Shown: in pieces, positions 54,208-63,637 of the stretch
How positions within the stretch are numbered: position 1 is the first letter of the stretch
Layout of the letters: every line of letters starts with the position of its first letter
Source of the DNA: Flavobacteriaceae bacterium CG2_30_31_66
GTDB taxonomy: Bacteria; Bacteroidota; Bacteroidia; Flavobacteriales; Flavobacteriaceae
Length of the DNA: 64,000 bases
Assembly: GCA_001873065.1 (NCBI GenBank)
Contig: MNYM01000035.1
Location: forward strand, 124,001 to 188,000
Direction of reading: 5' to 3'
The notes under the pieces: model-generated
What the model saw: only the letters and a program-made list of their open reading frames with translations
Database searches by the model: none
Told to the model about the DNA's origin: nothing
Made by a program: the position numbers and the translations under genes

Positions 54208-57069
54208 TTAAAGATTAATATCAATGCCAAGCGTAAATGTTCTTGGATTTGGTAAAGCTCCAAAATCAAATGATGGAGCAGTGTCATCTCCTGCATTAGT
54301 CGAGGAAACTTCTGGATCGTATCCTTTATAACTAGTTATCGTGAATAAGTTTTGAGCACTTAATGTTACTTTAAAATTAAGTCCATTTAAATTTGGTAAT
54401 GTGTATCCTAAAGATAAATTACTTAAACGAATAAAACTACCATTTTCTAGATACCTTGTAGAAATAACTTGATTCGTTCCAGAAGTGGGACTATCTGGAT
54501 TTAAAATATCGGCACTTGTGGGTACAGTAACATCGCCCCCTGCAAGTGAAATAGCACCTCTTGTAGCATTAAGAATATCAAAGCCATGAACCCCTCTTAT
54601 TAAAAAATTAAGGTCAAAACTTTTATAAGTCAAAGTACTATTAAATCCCCAATTAAATGTAGGTGTACCATTACCAATAATACCTAATTCTGGATTATAA
54701 GTAGCTACACCCGAAGCGTCTGGCCCGGTGTAAGTATATCCATAAAAGTTTCCTAATGGTTGACCTTCTTTAATAGAATAAAAATTTGCCTGAGCACCAA
54801 AAATTAACGGTCTTAAAAGAATTTGTTCTGCACCATCTAAATCAACTACTTTGTTTTTAACGGTAGATAATGTTAATGCAGTGTCCCATTTAAAGTTTTC
54901 GCTATCAACGACTGAGGCAGATATGCTTACATCTAAACCCTTATTTTGAACCTCACCTGCGTTGGTACGCACAATCCCTCCACCTAAATATTGTGGCACT
55001 GTTTTATCTAACAATAAATCAATCGTATTCTTTTTAAACCAATCAACACTTAAGTTTACACGCCCATTTACTAAATTAAAATCTATACCGGCATTAAATT
55101 GCTTAGTGGTTTCCCATGTTAAATTTGGATCAACCAAAGAAGCATTACCCAATCCAATATTTATGGCGGAACCATTAAACCAATAATTATTTCCTGGATT
55201 TGCAGATGAGAACGTAGAATAGGGTGGTACATTTTGATTACCTGTTTCTCCGTATCCGGCTCTTACTTTTATACCCGTAAAAAATGAGTCCTCTTTGAGA
55301 ATCAAGTTCCCTAAATTATAAGCTGTAGAAATGGAGGGAAAATACCCAGTTCGATTACCGCTTCGAAAACGAGAAGATTGATCAATACGGAAAGTTCCTG
55401 TCACTAACAAGTTGTCATTTACATTCAATTCCGCTCTACCAACATAAGATTCTAAAGAACTTTTAGAGAGGTTTGAACCCGCCGTTACAGAACCAGCAAG
55501 CTCATTTAAGTAAAAAGCCTCACTGAGTCCAGAAATTACATAACCATTGGCACTGAATCTATTTGTTTTTAGATCAGAGGATTGAAGTTCATAGATACCC
55601 GTCAATTTAAGGGTTGTGGTTTCACTAAATTTCTTAGTCCAAGTTAAGATATTGCTCAATTGGTAATTGTTAGAACTAACGGAACTGTAGGAAGCATTAG
55701 GATTAATTATAGAGGAACCTGCTGGAATTCCCTGGTAAACTTCATCATTAGAGTTTCTGGTAATAGCACCTGCTAATACTGTAAAATTAAGTTTGTCTGA
55801 AATATCGTAAGACATATTTAAAGTAGCATTAAGACGATCTTCTACCAAATTACCATCCCGTTCGTTCATGACAGCTATTGGATTAACTAATATAGAACCA
55901 TAACTAGATTGTAAATTGTAATTCCCATCAGCATCTCTAACTGGTAAGGCTGGGTTGAAAGCCAAAACACCCAAGATACCACCCCTAAGATCACTAGAAG
56001 ATCTAGCACCTCCTAAAACTAAATTATGCGCTTCTTCTTTCGATCCATAAATATTTAAGCCTATCGAAAGTTTATCTGTTAAATCTGTATTTAAATTACT
56101 TCTTATAGCATACCGTTTAAATCCAGTATTGATAATGATACCCTCTTGATCCACCAGATTACCAGAAAGAAAATAATTTAATTTTCCTTCTTTTCCACTT
56201 GCAGAAACCTGCATATTATTAGTAATAGCGGTTTTAAAATATTCATCTTGATAATCTGCCCCCTCTCCTTGAACAGTAATACCAGCTAAAGTAGCAAACT
56301 CTGTTGGAGATAAAAGATTTATTTTTTTAGGCACTTTTGAAATGGAGGTAAAATAATTTACATTTACTTGAGGTTTTCCACTTTTACCTTTTTTAGTAGT
56401 TACCAAAACGACACCATTGGCACCTCTTGACCCGTAAATGGCTGATGCAGATGCATCTTTCAATACATCAATACTTTGTATGTCGTTAGGATTTAAACTA
56501 GAAAGTTCCCCTCCAACAACTCCATCAATTACCACCAAAGGATCATTGTTACCATTAATTGAGTTCGAACCTCTAATACGGATTTTAATATTTCCACCTG
56601 GTGCACCAGTGTTTCTAATTACGCTTACACCAGCGGCTCTTGATTGAAGAGCATCTTCTACCCTCGTTAAAGGTTGTCTTTTAAAATCTTTTGATGAAAT
56701 TGAGGAAACAGACCCTGTTAAATCAGATTTTTTGGACGTTCCATACCCTATAATAACGATATCATCCAGCAGTTGGGTATCGCTCTCAAGTACAACATTT
56801 AAGATTTTTAAGTTTCCAACTTTCTTTTCAATAGTCTTGTAGCTTATGTAGCTAAACACCAAAATATCTGTTGAAGCCACATTTTTTATTGAATATAAGC
56901 CATCAAAATCTGAAGTAACTCCAACTGAAGTTCCTTTTATAATAATATTTACTCCCGGAAGAGGCTCGTTATCACTAGTCGTCACCTTTCCGCTTATTGT
57001 TTGCTGACCATAAATAAACACGCTTGTTATTAGTAAAATAAGCGTAATTAATAATTTGTTTTTTTTCAT
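54208..57069 (-). CDS. susC: SusC/RagA-family TonB-dependent glycan transporter
   Basis: A 953-residue outer membrane transporter with signal peptide (to about 22), a carboxypeptidase-like domain (QQTISGKVTTSDNEPLPGVNI, about 22-95), the plug with KKSDLTGSVSSISSKDF and DASASAIYGSRGANGVVLVTTKKG, and a long beta-barrel ending FTLGIDINL. With SusD it imports oligosaccharides released at the surface. Its 5' region (57070-57343) shows no gene, only AT-rich DNA with a TAACTTTT sequence near 57095 as a possible -7 element. Confidence 0.96.
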   Translation of the reverse strand: MKKNKLLITLILLITSVFIYGQQTISGKVTTSDNEPLPGVNIIIKGTSVGVTSDFDGLYSIKNVASTDILVFSYISYKTIEKKVGNLKILNVVLESDTQLLDDIVIIGYGTSKKSDLTGSVSSISSKDFKRQPLTRVEDALQSRAAGVSVIRNTGAPGGNIKIRIRGSNSINGNNDPLVVIDGVVGGELSSLNPNDIQSIDVLKDASASAIYGSRGANGVVLVTTKKGKSGKPQVNVNYFTSISKVPKKINLLSPTEFATLAGITVQGEGADYQDEYFKTAITNNMQVSASGKEGKLNYFLSGNLVDQEGIIINTGFKRYAIRSNLNTDLTDKLSIGLNIYGSKEEAHNLVLGGARSSSDLRGGILGVLAFNPALPVRDADGNYNLQSSYGSILVNPIAVMNERDGNLVEDRLNATLNMSYDISDKLNFTVLAGAITRNSNDEVYQGIPAGSSIINPNASYSSVSSNNYQLSNILTWTKKFSETTTLKLTGIYELQSSDLKTNRFSANGYVISGLSEAFYLNELAGSVTAGSNLSKSSLESYVGRAELNVNDNLLVTGTFRIDQSSRFRSGNRTGYFPSISTAYNLGNLILKEDSFFTGIKVRAGYGETGNQNVPPYSTFSSANPGNNYWFNGSAINIGLGNASLVDPNLTWETTKQFNAGIDFNLVNGRVNLSVDWFKKNTIDLLLDKTVPQYLGGGIVRTNAGEVQNKGLDVSISASVVDSENFKWDTALTLSTVKNKVVDLDGAEQILLRPLIFGAQANFYSIKEGQPLGNFYGYTYTGPDASGVATYNPELGIIGNGTPTFNWGFNSTLTYKSFDLNFLIRGVHGFDILNATRGAISLAGGDVTVPTSADILNPDSPTSGTNQVISTRYLENGSFIRLSNLSLGYTLPNLNGLNFKVTLSAQNLFTITSYKGYDPEVSSTNAGDDTAPSFDFGALPNPRTFTLGIDINL

Positions 57070-57343
57070 ATTTAGATAAATTTATTATTTTTAAAAGTTA
57101 AGTTTTGAGAGTTGTAGAATCTAAATTATTTGTTATGAAATTATTTACCAAAAAAGCTTCAATTTTTTTCATCTTCAAAGTTGAGACCACACATTTGTAT
57201 GAAACTAGTTATTATTTCGGCCACTTTCCTAGATTATTTTTAGTTAAAATGAATTTTTGGTCACAATCTGTCTTTAAATTACACAGTTGGTTATCATAAG
57301 AACTTCCTGTTTCGATTTTTTTCTCTCTAATTTTGTGATTCAA

Positions 57344-57796
57344 TTATGGTGGAATTAATATCCAATCAGCTTTTTTATATGTGTTTCTTGAATCGGTCTT
57401 GGTAAACAAATCATCAATCCCTTTTGACGATTTATCAAATAAAATTTCAAAAAAATTATTTGTTGTTCTGTAAAATTCGGTGTCCAAATCCGTTAAGTTC
57501 TGGAAATTAGCTAGCAGATCCGATTTTAAAAGTATTCCTTTTGATACAACACCTTTGATTCTTGTTTTTCGATAAGGTATAAATAGAATTTTGGCACCTA
57601 CCTCCAACAAACTATACTTACCTCCTAGAAAGCTTTCTGTTAACATGCAGTTATCTAGTTTCTCTTCGGTCTCATAATAGCTGTAGTTCAATACATTACT
57701 TATAGGACTTAAAAACACGACCCTACTATTTTCTAACAAACTAATGTTCATGAATAATGAAATTATTGAGTAGTTTATGCCCTTGTTTAGGCGCAT
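57344..57796 (-). CDS. Hypothetical protein, 150 residues
   Basis: An ATG-initiated frame between susC and the SASA esterase gene. It shows alternating hydrophobic strands (SRVVFLSPISNVLNY, YSLLEVGAKILFIPYRK, KGVVSKGILLKSDLL) and a charged C-terminal half ending KKADWILIPP. A later ATG at residue 16 is an alternative start. No signal peptide, TM helix or known motif was recognised. It may be a small stand-alone gene or a remnant; function not assigned. Confidence 0.45.
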   Translation of the reverse strand: MRLNKGINYSIISLFMNISLLENSRVVFLSPISNVLNYSYYETEEKLDNCMLTESFLGGKYSLLEVGAKILFIPYRKTRIKGVVSKGILLKSDLLANFQNLTDLDTEFYRTTNNFFEILFDKSSKGIDDLFTKTDSRNTYKKADWILIPP

Positions 57797-57971
57797 TTAT
57801 TTTTTTTATAACGTCCATCTTAAAAATGCAACTATGTAAATTATCTGCATTTTTAATGTGTTAATTTATTTTTAATTACGAGGTTTCAAGCTGTTAATTT
57901 TATTGAGATACCTGTTTATTTTCGCAAGTTATCGTAGGCATTGTTTTAAAAATATATAGAAACCTTTCCAA

Positions 57972-58886
57972 TTATTGGTTACTTTTTTTCATTGCTAATC
58001 CATATAACTTTTCTGCGAAACTGACTCCCAAATCAATATAAGCTTGACTAACAAAATGCCACCTATCCGTAAATTTATAAAACTTAGCATTGCGAACAAT
58101 AGCGGCATTTTTATCAGTCTTAACATATTCTTCTTGTGCATAGTGCACTAATTCTTCATATGGATATACTTTATCTCCTTTATCCCATGAATCTGAAATT
58201 TTCCCTATAACTATTGGTAAATCATCTGTAAGTAAACTAGCTCTTATTAAATCCATTAACCGTTTTAAGTTATATAAATAACGATTTGCAATTTCTTTGG
58301 TATCCGTATCAGCTTCACCTTGCATCCAAACAATTCCAGTAGGCATCAAAACATCTTCTATACCATTTTTATCGATATCTCTTTCACGAAAAGCATTTCT
58401 TATGGTAGCCAAAAAATGATCATATTGATTTATCCCTTGATTTGCATTATAATCAGGTTCCCAACATCCTGGTTTTCTTTGAGCCATGCTGTCAATGGAT
58501 GTACCTCCCCTAGAATATTTTATGATGGCAATTTTATCATTGGGATATAAGGATTTCATTTTCTTGGCAAATGACAATTCTAATCCATACCTATCTGATA
58601 GTCGATTTTGTTTTCCATCTGATTTAAAACCTGTGCCATGACCTGGCTTTAATTTTTCCCAAATACCTAATCCCCCATCTAATTCTCCTCCTATAGCTGG
58701 ATTTCCATGAAATATAAAAACATTTTCAAAGTTTGTTTTTAATGAATCTGGCAAGTCTTTATTATATCCAAAGCCATCCATATTTGATTGTCCTCCCAAA
58801 AAGAACAATCTCACAGTTTCTGTCTTATCTTGAGCGATTGCTAAAGAGCAAAATACCAAATGACATATTGTAATGAAAGTTTTCAT
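57972..58886 (-). CDS. SASA/CE6-like carbohydrate acetylesterase
   Basis: The 304-residue secreted protein (signal peptide 1-18) is an SGNH hydrolase of the sialate-O-acetylesterase (DUF303/CE6) type. Block I reads LFFLGGQSNMDGFG with the nucleophile Ser, block III is GIVWMQGEADTDT, and the catalytic His lies in DRWHFVSQAYIDLG near residue 277-290. It removes O-acetyl groups from sugars in the periplasm. It is the third esterase-type gene in this region, pointing to an acylated polysaccharide. Confidence 0.88.
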   Translation of the reverse strand: MKTFITICHLVFCSLAIAQDKTETVRLFFLGGQSNMDGFGYNKDLPDSLKTNFENVFIFHGNPAIGGELDGGLGIWEKLKPGHGTGFKSDGKQNRLSDRYGLELSFAKKMKSLYPNDKIAIIKYSRGGTSIDSMAQRKPGCWEPDYNANQGINQYDHFLATIRNAFRERDIDKNGIEDVLMPTGIVWMQGEADTDTKEIANRYLYNLKRLMDLIRASLLTDDLPIVIGKISDSWDKGDKVYPYEELVHYAQEEYVKTDKNAAIVRNAKFYKFTDRWHFVSQAYIDLGVSFAEKLYGLAMKKSNQ

Positions 58887-59078
58887 AATTTTTTAATTTA
58901 TATTTTTTATGAGAAATTATAATCGTTAATAATTAATAGTAGGTGTTTAGCAAACTTCAATACCTTGAACTAGCCATCAACCGGAACAAATATTTTATTA
59001 CTTTGATCAGTATTAATCACTAAAAAAAGTGTGCCTATTAAAACAATTAATTCATTGACTTTCGTGATTATTTATCAT

Positions 59079-60635
59079 TTAGTTTCGTTGTTTTTTAACA
59101 TCAATCAACCATTCAGGAAGTTTTCCTAAACGTAATTTTAATTGTTCTTCAAACAACGATTCAGGTTTTACTGGAGTTCCTAAACTTTCTAAAATTTGAA
59201 TTTCGTCTTCTTTAAAAGTAGTTCCACTCCCATGAAAACCAACAACTATAGGATTCACAATTCTCCAATACCAAGTTTCAGTTGCAATAAATCGAAAATT
59301 CTCCTCGGGTTTGTCTATTTCTTTAAAATTCCATAAAACCAAATGTTTCCCATGATTCGGCAAGTTAAACCTAGCACCACCTGCTCTTCCTTGAAAAAAA
59401 CCACCTTCAACATTGTCAAAAAGTGTGGCTCTTGGTTGAGAAGCATGTGATTCAAAAGACGTATGGGCGGCATATTTTGATCGCCAAATAACGGTATTTG
59501 TGGTGCTACCTCCAGAAACTCCAAATGAGTGATGCATGCCTGCAGAGTCAACAGAATTTGCAATCAAAATTCCTGTAGAGCCGGAAACATCAACAGCTGT
59601 GTGACCGATTTTTCCTTCTACAATAACATTTAAAGCTGTACAAGCTGCTGTTACCGAAAACTCTAACGCTCTACTTACATTTTTAAAAGTTACGTCTTTT
59701 ACCCACGAATTGACTGCTCTTGTTATTTGAATACTACTCCAACCACCATCATCTTGAGCTGATCTGTGATGAATAAAGTCTTTGGTCCAATTTCCTTCAA
59801 AAGTCATGTTTTCGAAACCAACATTCTCTAAATATTCAAAAGCATCGATTTTCCAGCCGTATTTTGCTTCGATATTGTAATGAATGGGCGATACCAGATG
59901 AATCGTATTTCCTTCCACTTTTGCCACTTGATGATGCTCATTTACTTGAACTCCTTTTTCAATAATGGCTGTCCAAGTTGGATCTGGTTTTAAAGGAAAT
60001 AAATCTTTTTCAACTAATTCTGGGGAATTGTTCAACACTTTGATGGTAATCCAATCTCCTTTTTTTATTTTGGAAGCATTTTCAACATGAATGATGAATG
60101 TTTCTCTAGTAGCATCTTTGGTAATATTTGTAATAAATTTACCTCTTTTTTTGGTTGCTACTTTTATTGAAAATGGCACTGTCCATAATTTTTCAGGATC
60201 AGCAGGAGGCAAATCATTTTGAAAAAAAATGATGGATTCATTTCGGTTTTCGCCTCTAAAAACAATGTTGGAAGATTGAATTAAAATAATACTTTGATCA
60301 TCCTGTGGAGTATTCACAAAATAAGTTCCTTTTGGAAAATAAATAATTCCCTGTTTATTTTTAGTTGCCTCTTCTATCGCTTTTTGAATGGCTTTTTTGT
60401 CCGATAATGTGTCATTTGGAATTGCTCCATATTTAGTAACGTCAAAAATTTCGTAGTTTACAAAGGGAATTGGCTTTTCACTGTATTTATATCCAGAATA
60501 AGAAAAATCTGGTAAAATAGGTTCCGTATTATTTTTCTTGGCTTCTTTAAAATTATCCCAAAGAGTTTGCTTTTGAGCAGAACAATTTAAAAATGAAAAA
60601 GTTAAAAAAATCAGTAATATGAGTCTTGATTTCAT
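59079..60635 (-). CDS. Periplasmic beta-helix/DUF4955 protein, probable lyase
   Basis: The 518-residue protein has a signal peptide or lipoprotein signal (LNCSAQ, near 18-21), a DFSYSGYKYSEKPIP entry segment, a pectate-lyase-3 beta-helix opening VTKYGAIPNDTLSDKKAI (about 68-85), and a DUF4955 end (LFEEQLKLRLGKLPEWL). It is a paralogue of residues 25-545 of the T9SS-secreted 1273-residue protein. Shared FIHHR, GGW/SGW, SQPR, GG-F-QG-AG and LPNH residues may line the active site. It lies 6 bases after the GH88 gene, so it works on the same substrate. A lyase reaction is inferred. Confidence 0.78.
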   Translation of the reverse strand: MKSRLILLIFLTFSFLNCSAQKQTLWDNFKEAKKNNTEPILPDFSYSGYKYSEKPIPFVNYEIFDVTKYGAIPNDTLSDKKAIQKAIEEATKNKQGIIYFPKGTYFVNTPQDDQSIILIQSSNIVFRGENRNESIIFFQNDLPPADPEKLWTVPFSIKVATKKRGKFITNITKDATRETFIIHVENASKIKKGDWITIKVLNNSPELVEKDLFPLKPDPTWTAIIEKGVQVNEHHQVAKVEGNTIHLVSPIHYNIEAKYGWKIDAFEYLENVGFENMTFEGNWTKDFIHHRSAQDDGGWSSIQITRAVNSWVKDVTFKNVSRALEFSVTAACTALNVIVEGKIGHTAVDVSGSTGILIANSVDSAGMHHSFGVSGGSTTNTVIWRSKYAAHTSFESHASQPRATLFDNVEGGFFQGRAGGARFNLPNHGKHLVLWNFKEIDKPEENFRFIATETWYWRIVNPIVVGFHGSGTTFKEDEIQILESLGTPVKPESLFEEQLKLRLGKLPEWLIDVKKQRN

Positions 60636-60641
60636 CTATTT

Positions 60642-61868
60642 TTATTTTTTTATTTTTCGTAATAAAGCTTCTAAATAATAATAATCAGCATAATTTAGAG
60701 GAACATCAATCTCATTATCATGAGGGATGCTTCCAACGCTGTGTTTTAGTATAAAATTGTTATTTTCACCAAGTTTTGCAGTGTAATTTTGAGAAGCTAG
60801 GCTAGCAAAAACTTTGTCTGTATAACTGCTATAATCTTTAGAAGAAAACGTATCTAATTCTAATAATGCTGAGATGGTTACAGTTGCCGCAGAAACATCT
60901 CTTGGTTCATTTGGAATATTTGGGGCATTGTAATCCCAATATGGAATACCATCTTCAGGAAATCCATTATAATTCATGATAAAATCTGCAATTTTCTCAG
61001 CTTGATGCAAATATTTTTCGTCTTTAGTAAATCTGTAACAAACTGTAAAACCATACACTGCCCAAGCTTGACCTCTAGCCCAAGAACTGTCATCAGAATA
61101 CCCTTGAGCCGTTTGTTTGCTGCGAACATTTCCCGTAATTGGATCATAATCTACCACATGAAAAGAACTAAAGTCATCTCTGAAATGATTTTTTAAAGTG
61201 GTATTTGCATGACTAATAGCAACATTTTTAAATTTTTCGTCACCTGTTATTTCGGAAGCTTTGAAAAGCAATTCCAGGTTCATCATGTTATCAATAATTA
61301 CAGGAAATTGCCAATTTCTTTTGGATTGCCATCCTTTATCTACATTCCAACTTTTGATACAGCCAACCTCACTATTAAATCTTGTGATTAATGAATTTGC
61401 TGCTGTTATTAAAACTTCCTTGTAGTTTTCTTTCTCTAATAATCGAAAACCATTTCCATAAGAAGAATTAAAAATAAAGCCTAAATCGTGATTTTCAGTA
61501 AACTTTTTATGTTCTTCAAAACTTCTTTGAAATTTGTCAGCGGCCTGTAGGTATTTTTTATCGTTTGAGAACTCATAAAGATACCATAATATTCCAGGAA
61601 AAAATCCCTCGGTCCAATCGAACTCATTATTAATCCAATGAATTTCTCCATCATTTGAAACTGTTCTTGGAATTTTATTTACTTTTTCAGCAACTTTCAA
61701 CATGAAATTTGTTTGAACCAAAGCATTTTCGAGTTGCTTTTTGTAAAATTCATTAGAATCATTGGTTGAAATTGATACGGAGGCAACTTCAATCGGACTG
61801 GAATTATTCACTTTATTTTTACAAGAAATTATCAAAACAATGAATAATATAATTGGTATTCTTCTCAT
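60642..61868 (-). CDS. GH88 unsaturated glucuronyl hydrolase
   Basis: The 408-residue alpha6/alpha6-barrel protein carries the two catalytic Asp of GH88: D84 in EFDWTEGFFPGILW and D193 in PVIIDNMMNLELL, with the conserved SSWARGQAWAVYG and HDLGFIFNSSYGNG motifs. The lipobox LIISC (Cys16) predicts a periplasmic lipoprotein. It hydrates and removes the 4,5-unsaturated uronic acid left by polysaccharide lyases. It starts 11 bases after susD in a susC-susD-GH88-DUF4955 operon. Confidence 0.93.
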   Translation of the reverse strand: MRRIPIILFIVLIISCKNKVNNSSPIEVASVSISTNDSNEFYKKQLENALVQTNFMLKVAEKVNKIPRTVSNDGEIHWINNEFDWTEGFFPGILWYLYEFSNDKKYLQAADKFQRSFEEHKKFTENHDLGFIFNSSYGNGFRLLEKENYKEVLITAANSLITRFNSEVGCIKSWNVDKGWQSKRNWQFPVIIDNMMNLELLFKASEITGDEKFKNVAISHANTTLKNHFRDDFSSFHVVDYDPITGNVRSKQTAQGYSDDSSWARGQAWAVYGFTVCYRFTKDEKYLHQAEKIADFIMNYNGFPEDGIPYWDYNAPNIPNEPRDVSAATVTISALLELDTFSSKDYSSYTDKVFASLASQNYTAKLGENNNFILKHSVGSIPHDNEIDVPLNYADYYYLEALLRKIKK

Positions 61869-61879
61869 TAAAGCTCAAT

Positions 61880-63610
61880 TTACCAGTTTGACTTTTGCTC
61901 CAAACTGTTGTTTAGTTGTACTTCTTGCAAAGGATAAGGAAGTGACAAATGTTTTGAAGGATCAAAAAACTGACTTGGTCTTAAAAATGCTTGATGGTCT
62001 CCATTTGTTGCAGAATACGTTGGTTCGCCCTTGATGGTTTGTTCCAACAACTTTAATTTTTCTCCTAAAAGTCCCCAACGAATCAAATCGTGTTTTCTCA
62101 AAGCTTCAAAAGTCAATTCTCTAAAACGTTCATCCACTATTTCTTCGAAGAAATTTTGTTTTGATGAAATCGCTAAAGGTTTTGCAATAGCAATTGGCAA
62201 CAAACCAGCACGCTGTCTAACTTGGTCTAAATATTGAATACCAAGTGCTGATGGTGCTCCATTTACTTCATTATCAGCTTCAGCATACATTAATAAAATA
62301 TCTGCATATCTTAACACTGGGAAATTGATATTTGTAAAGTTTTTAAAAATTCCTCCTTGTTCTAAAATTATATATGCTTCTTGCGAACCAGGAGCAGGTT
62401 TTGCATTTGGGGCTAAATCAGCAAAGTTTGCAGGTTCCCATCTTCTATATTTTCCTGGTACGAATTGTGCAGCTAATGGATTTGTAACCGCAATTGCGTC
62501 TCCAGTAGCTGTAAATTGATATCCTGGAATATTCCATGCTTTTCTGATGCTGTCTTTATTAGCTTCATACGAATTTTTTAAAAGAGAAGTGGTATTGAAA
62601 CCTCCAAAAGCAAAAGGATAGCCAGGTTGACCACCTCCAAAAGCAAAAGGAATTCCATTTACTTCTCCTATTCTTCCATCAGTGGTAAGACCTCTATCTC
62701 TAAGATATCTAAAAGAAATTTCAAAAATAGATTCATTGATATCATAGGTACTTTGGATGTAGTTTAAAAAATGTTTTCTATATCCATCTGAAGTAACAAT
62801 AATTTTAGTGTCTCCATTCCCGTCAACAGTAGTTTTTGTTGATGAAGGGGTTAAACCATGAACTCCAGAATTGATAATAATAGCACATTGTTCTTTGGCA
62901 AGTGCATATTTTGATTTGTCATTCAATGGATATCCAGCCATTTTTAAATACACTCGTGCTAATAAACCATGAGCTGCCATTTTTGACGCACGCCCTTGAA
63001 CATAGCCAGATTCTCCTGCCGTTAAAAGGTGTTCAGAAGCGAATGTATAATCTTTAATGATTTGACCATACAATTCTTCTAAAGAAGAAACAGGTAAATT
63101 ATTGGCTGATTGATCTTTTGTAGATGTTAACGGCATTGGCACTTTTTCATACCAATTTACCAAAAGGGAATAGGCATGAGCTCTTAAAAATAATGCTTCT
63201 GCTAGTAGTCTATTGTATTCTTCTTGATCTTCAAAACTATCTTTTTTCAATTGTTCGTTGAAAAGATTGCAAAGATTTATTATTTTATAAAGACTAGTCC
63301 AAGTGGTTAAAACATAATTGTCTGAAGGTGTGTGTCTGTATAAACCAACTGTCCAAGCTTCGTTGAAACGTCTGTTATAAAATCCTTCATCAGTTCCAGA
63401 TTCCATGATGATACTGATGTTATTACCATACAATTGATCTGTGGCAAAAACTGAATAAATCCCTGCAAGTGCAATTTCTGCCTCTACAGCATTTGTGTAA
63501 AATTGATCAATACCAAGAGTTGATTCTGGCTGTAAATCTAAATAGTTATCACAACTTGTGAGCCCTACAGCTAAAGAAACAGCACATATAATTAGTTTAA
63601 ATTTTTTCAT
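61880..63610 (-). CDS. susD: SusD/RagB-family glycan-binding lipoprotein, second copy
   Basis: The 576-residue lipoprotein (GLTSC, Cys20) shows SusD features: DNYLDLQPESTLG opening, LLAEALFLRAHAYSLLVNWYEKVP hallmark helices (split, about 132-155), VLRYADILLMYAEADNEVNG and FRELTFEALRKHDLIRWG near the end. It is only distantly similar to the other SusD here, so the two pairs likely bind different oligosaccharides. It is 27 bases behind the second susC. Confidence 0.95.
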   Translation of the reverse strand: MKKFKLIICAVSLAVGLTSCDNYLDLQPESTLGIDQFYTNAVEAEIALAGIYSVFATDQLYGNNISIIMESGTDEGFYNRRFNEAWTVGLYRHTPSDNYVLTTWTSLYKIINLCNLFNEQLKKDSFEDQEEYNRLLAEALFLRAHAYSLLVNWYEKVPMPLTSTKDQSANNLPVSSLEELYGQIIKDYTFASEHLLTAGESGYVQGRASKMAAHGLLARVYLKMAGYPLNDKSKYALAKEQCAIIINSGVHGLTPSSTKTTVDGNGDTKIIVTSDGYRKHFLNYIQSTYDINESIFEISFRYLRDRGLTTDGRIGEVNGIPFAFGGGQPGYPFAFGGFNTTSLLKNSYEANKDSIRKAWNIPGYQFTATGDAIAVTNPLAAQFVPGKYRRWEPANFADLAPNAKPAPGSQEAYIILEQGGIFKNFTNINFPVLRYADILLMYAEADNEVNGAPSALGIQYLDQVRQRAGLLPIAIAKPLAISSKQNFFEEIVDERFRELTFEALRKHDLIRWGLLGEKLKLLEQTIKGEPTYSATNGDHQAFLRPSQFFDPSKHLSLPYPLQEVQLNNSLEQKSNW

Positions 63611-63637
63611 TTTGTTGAAATTTTAAAGTTGTATTTA

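Noticed and set aside
57105..57299. 64-codon plus-strand frame upstream of susC
   Set aside because: Low-complexity, lacks a good start and ribosome context, and lies in the susC promoter region.
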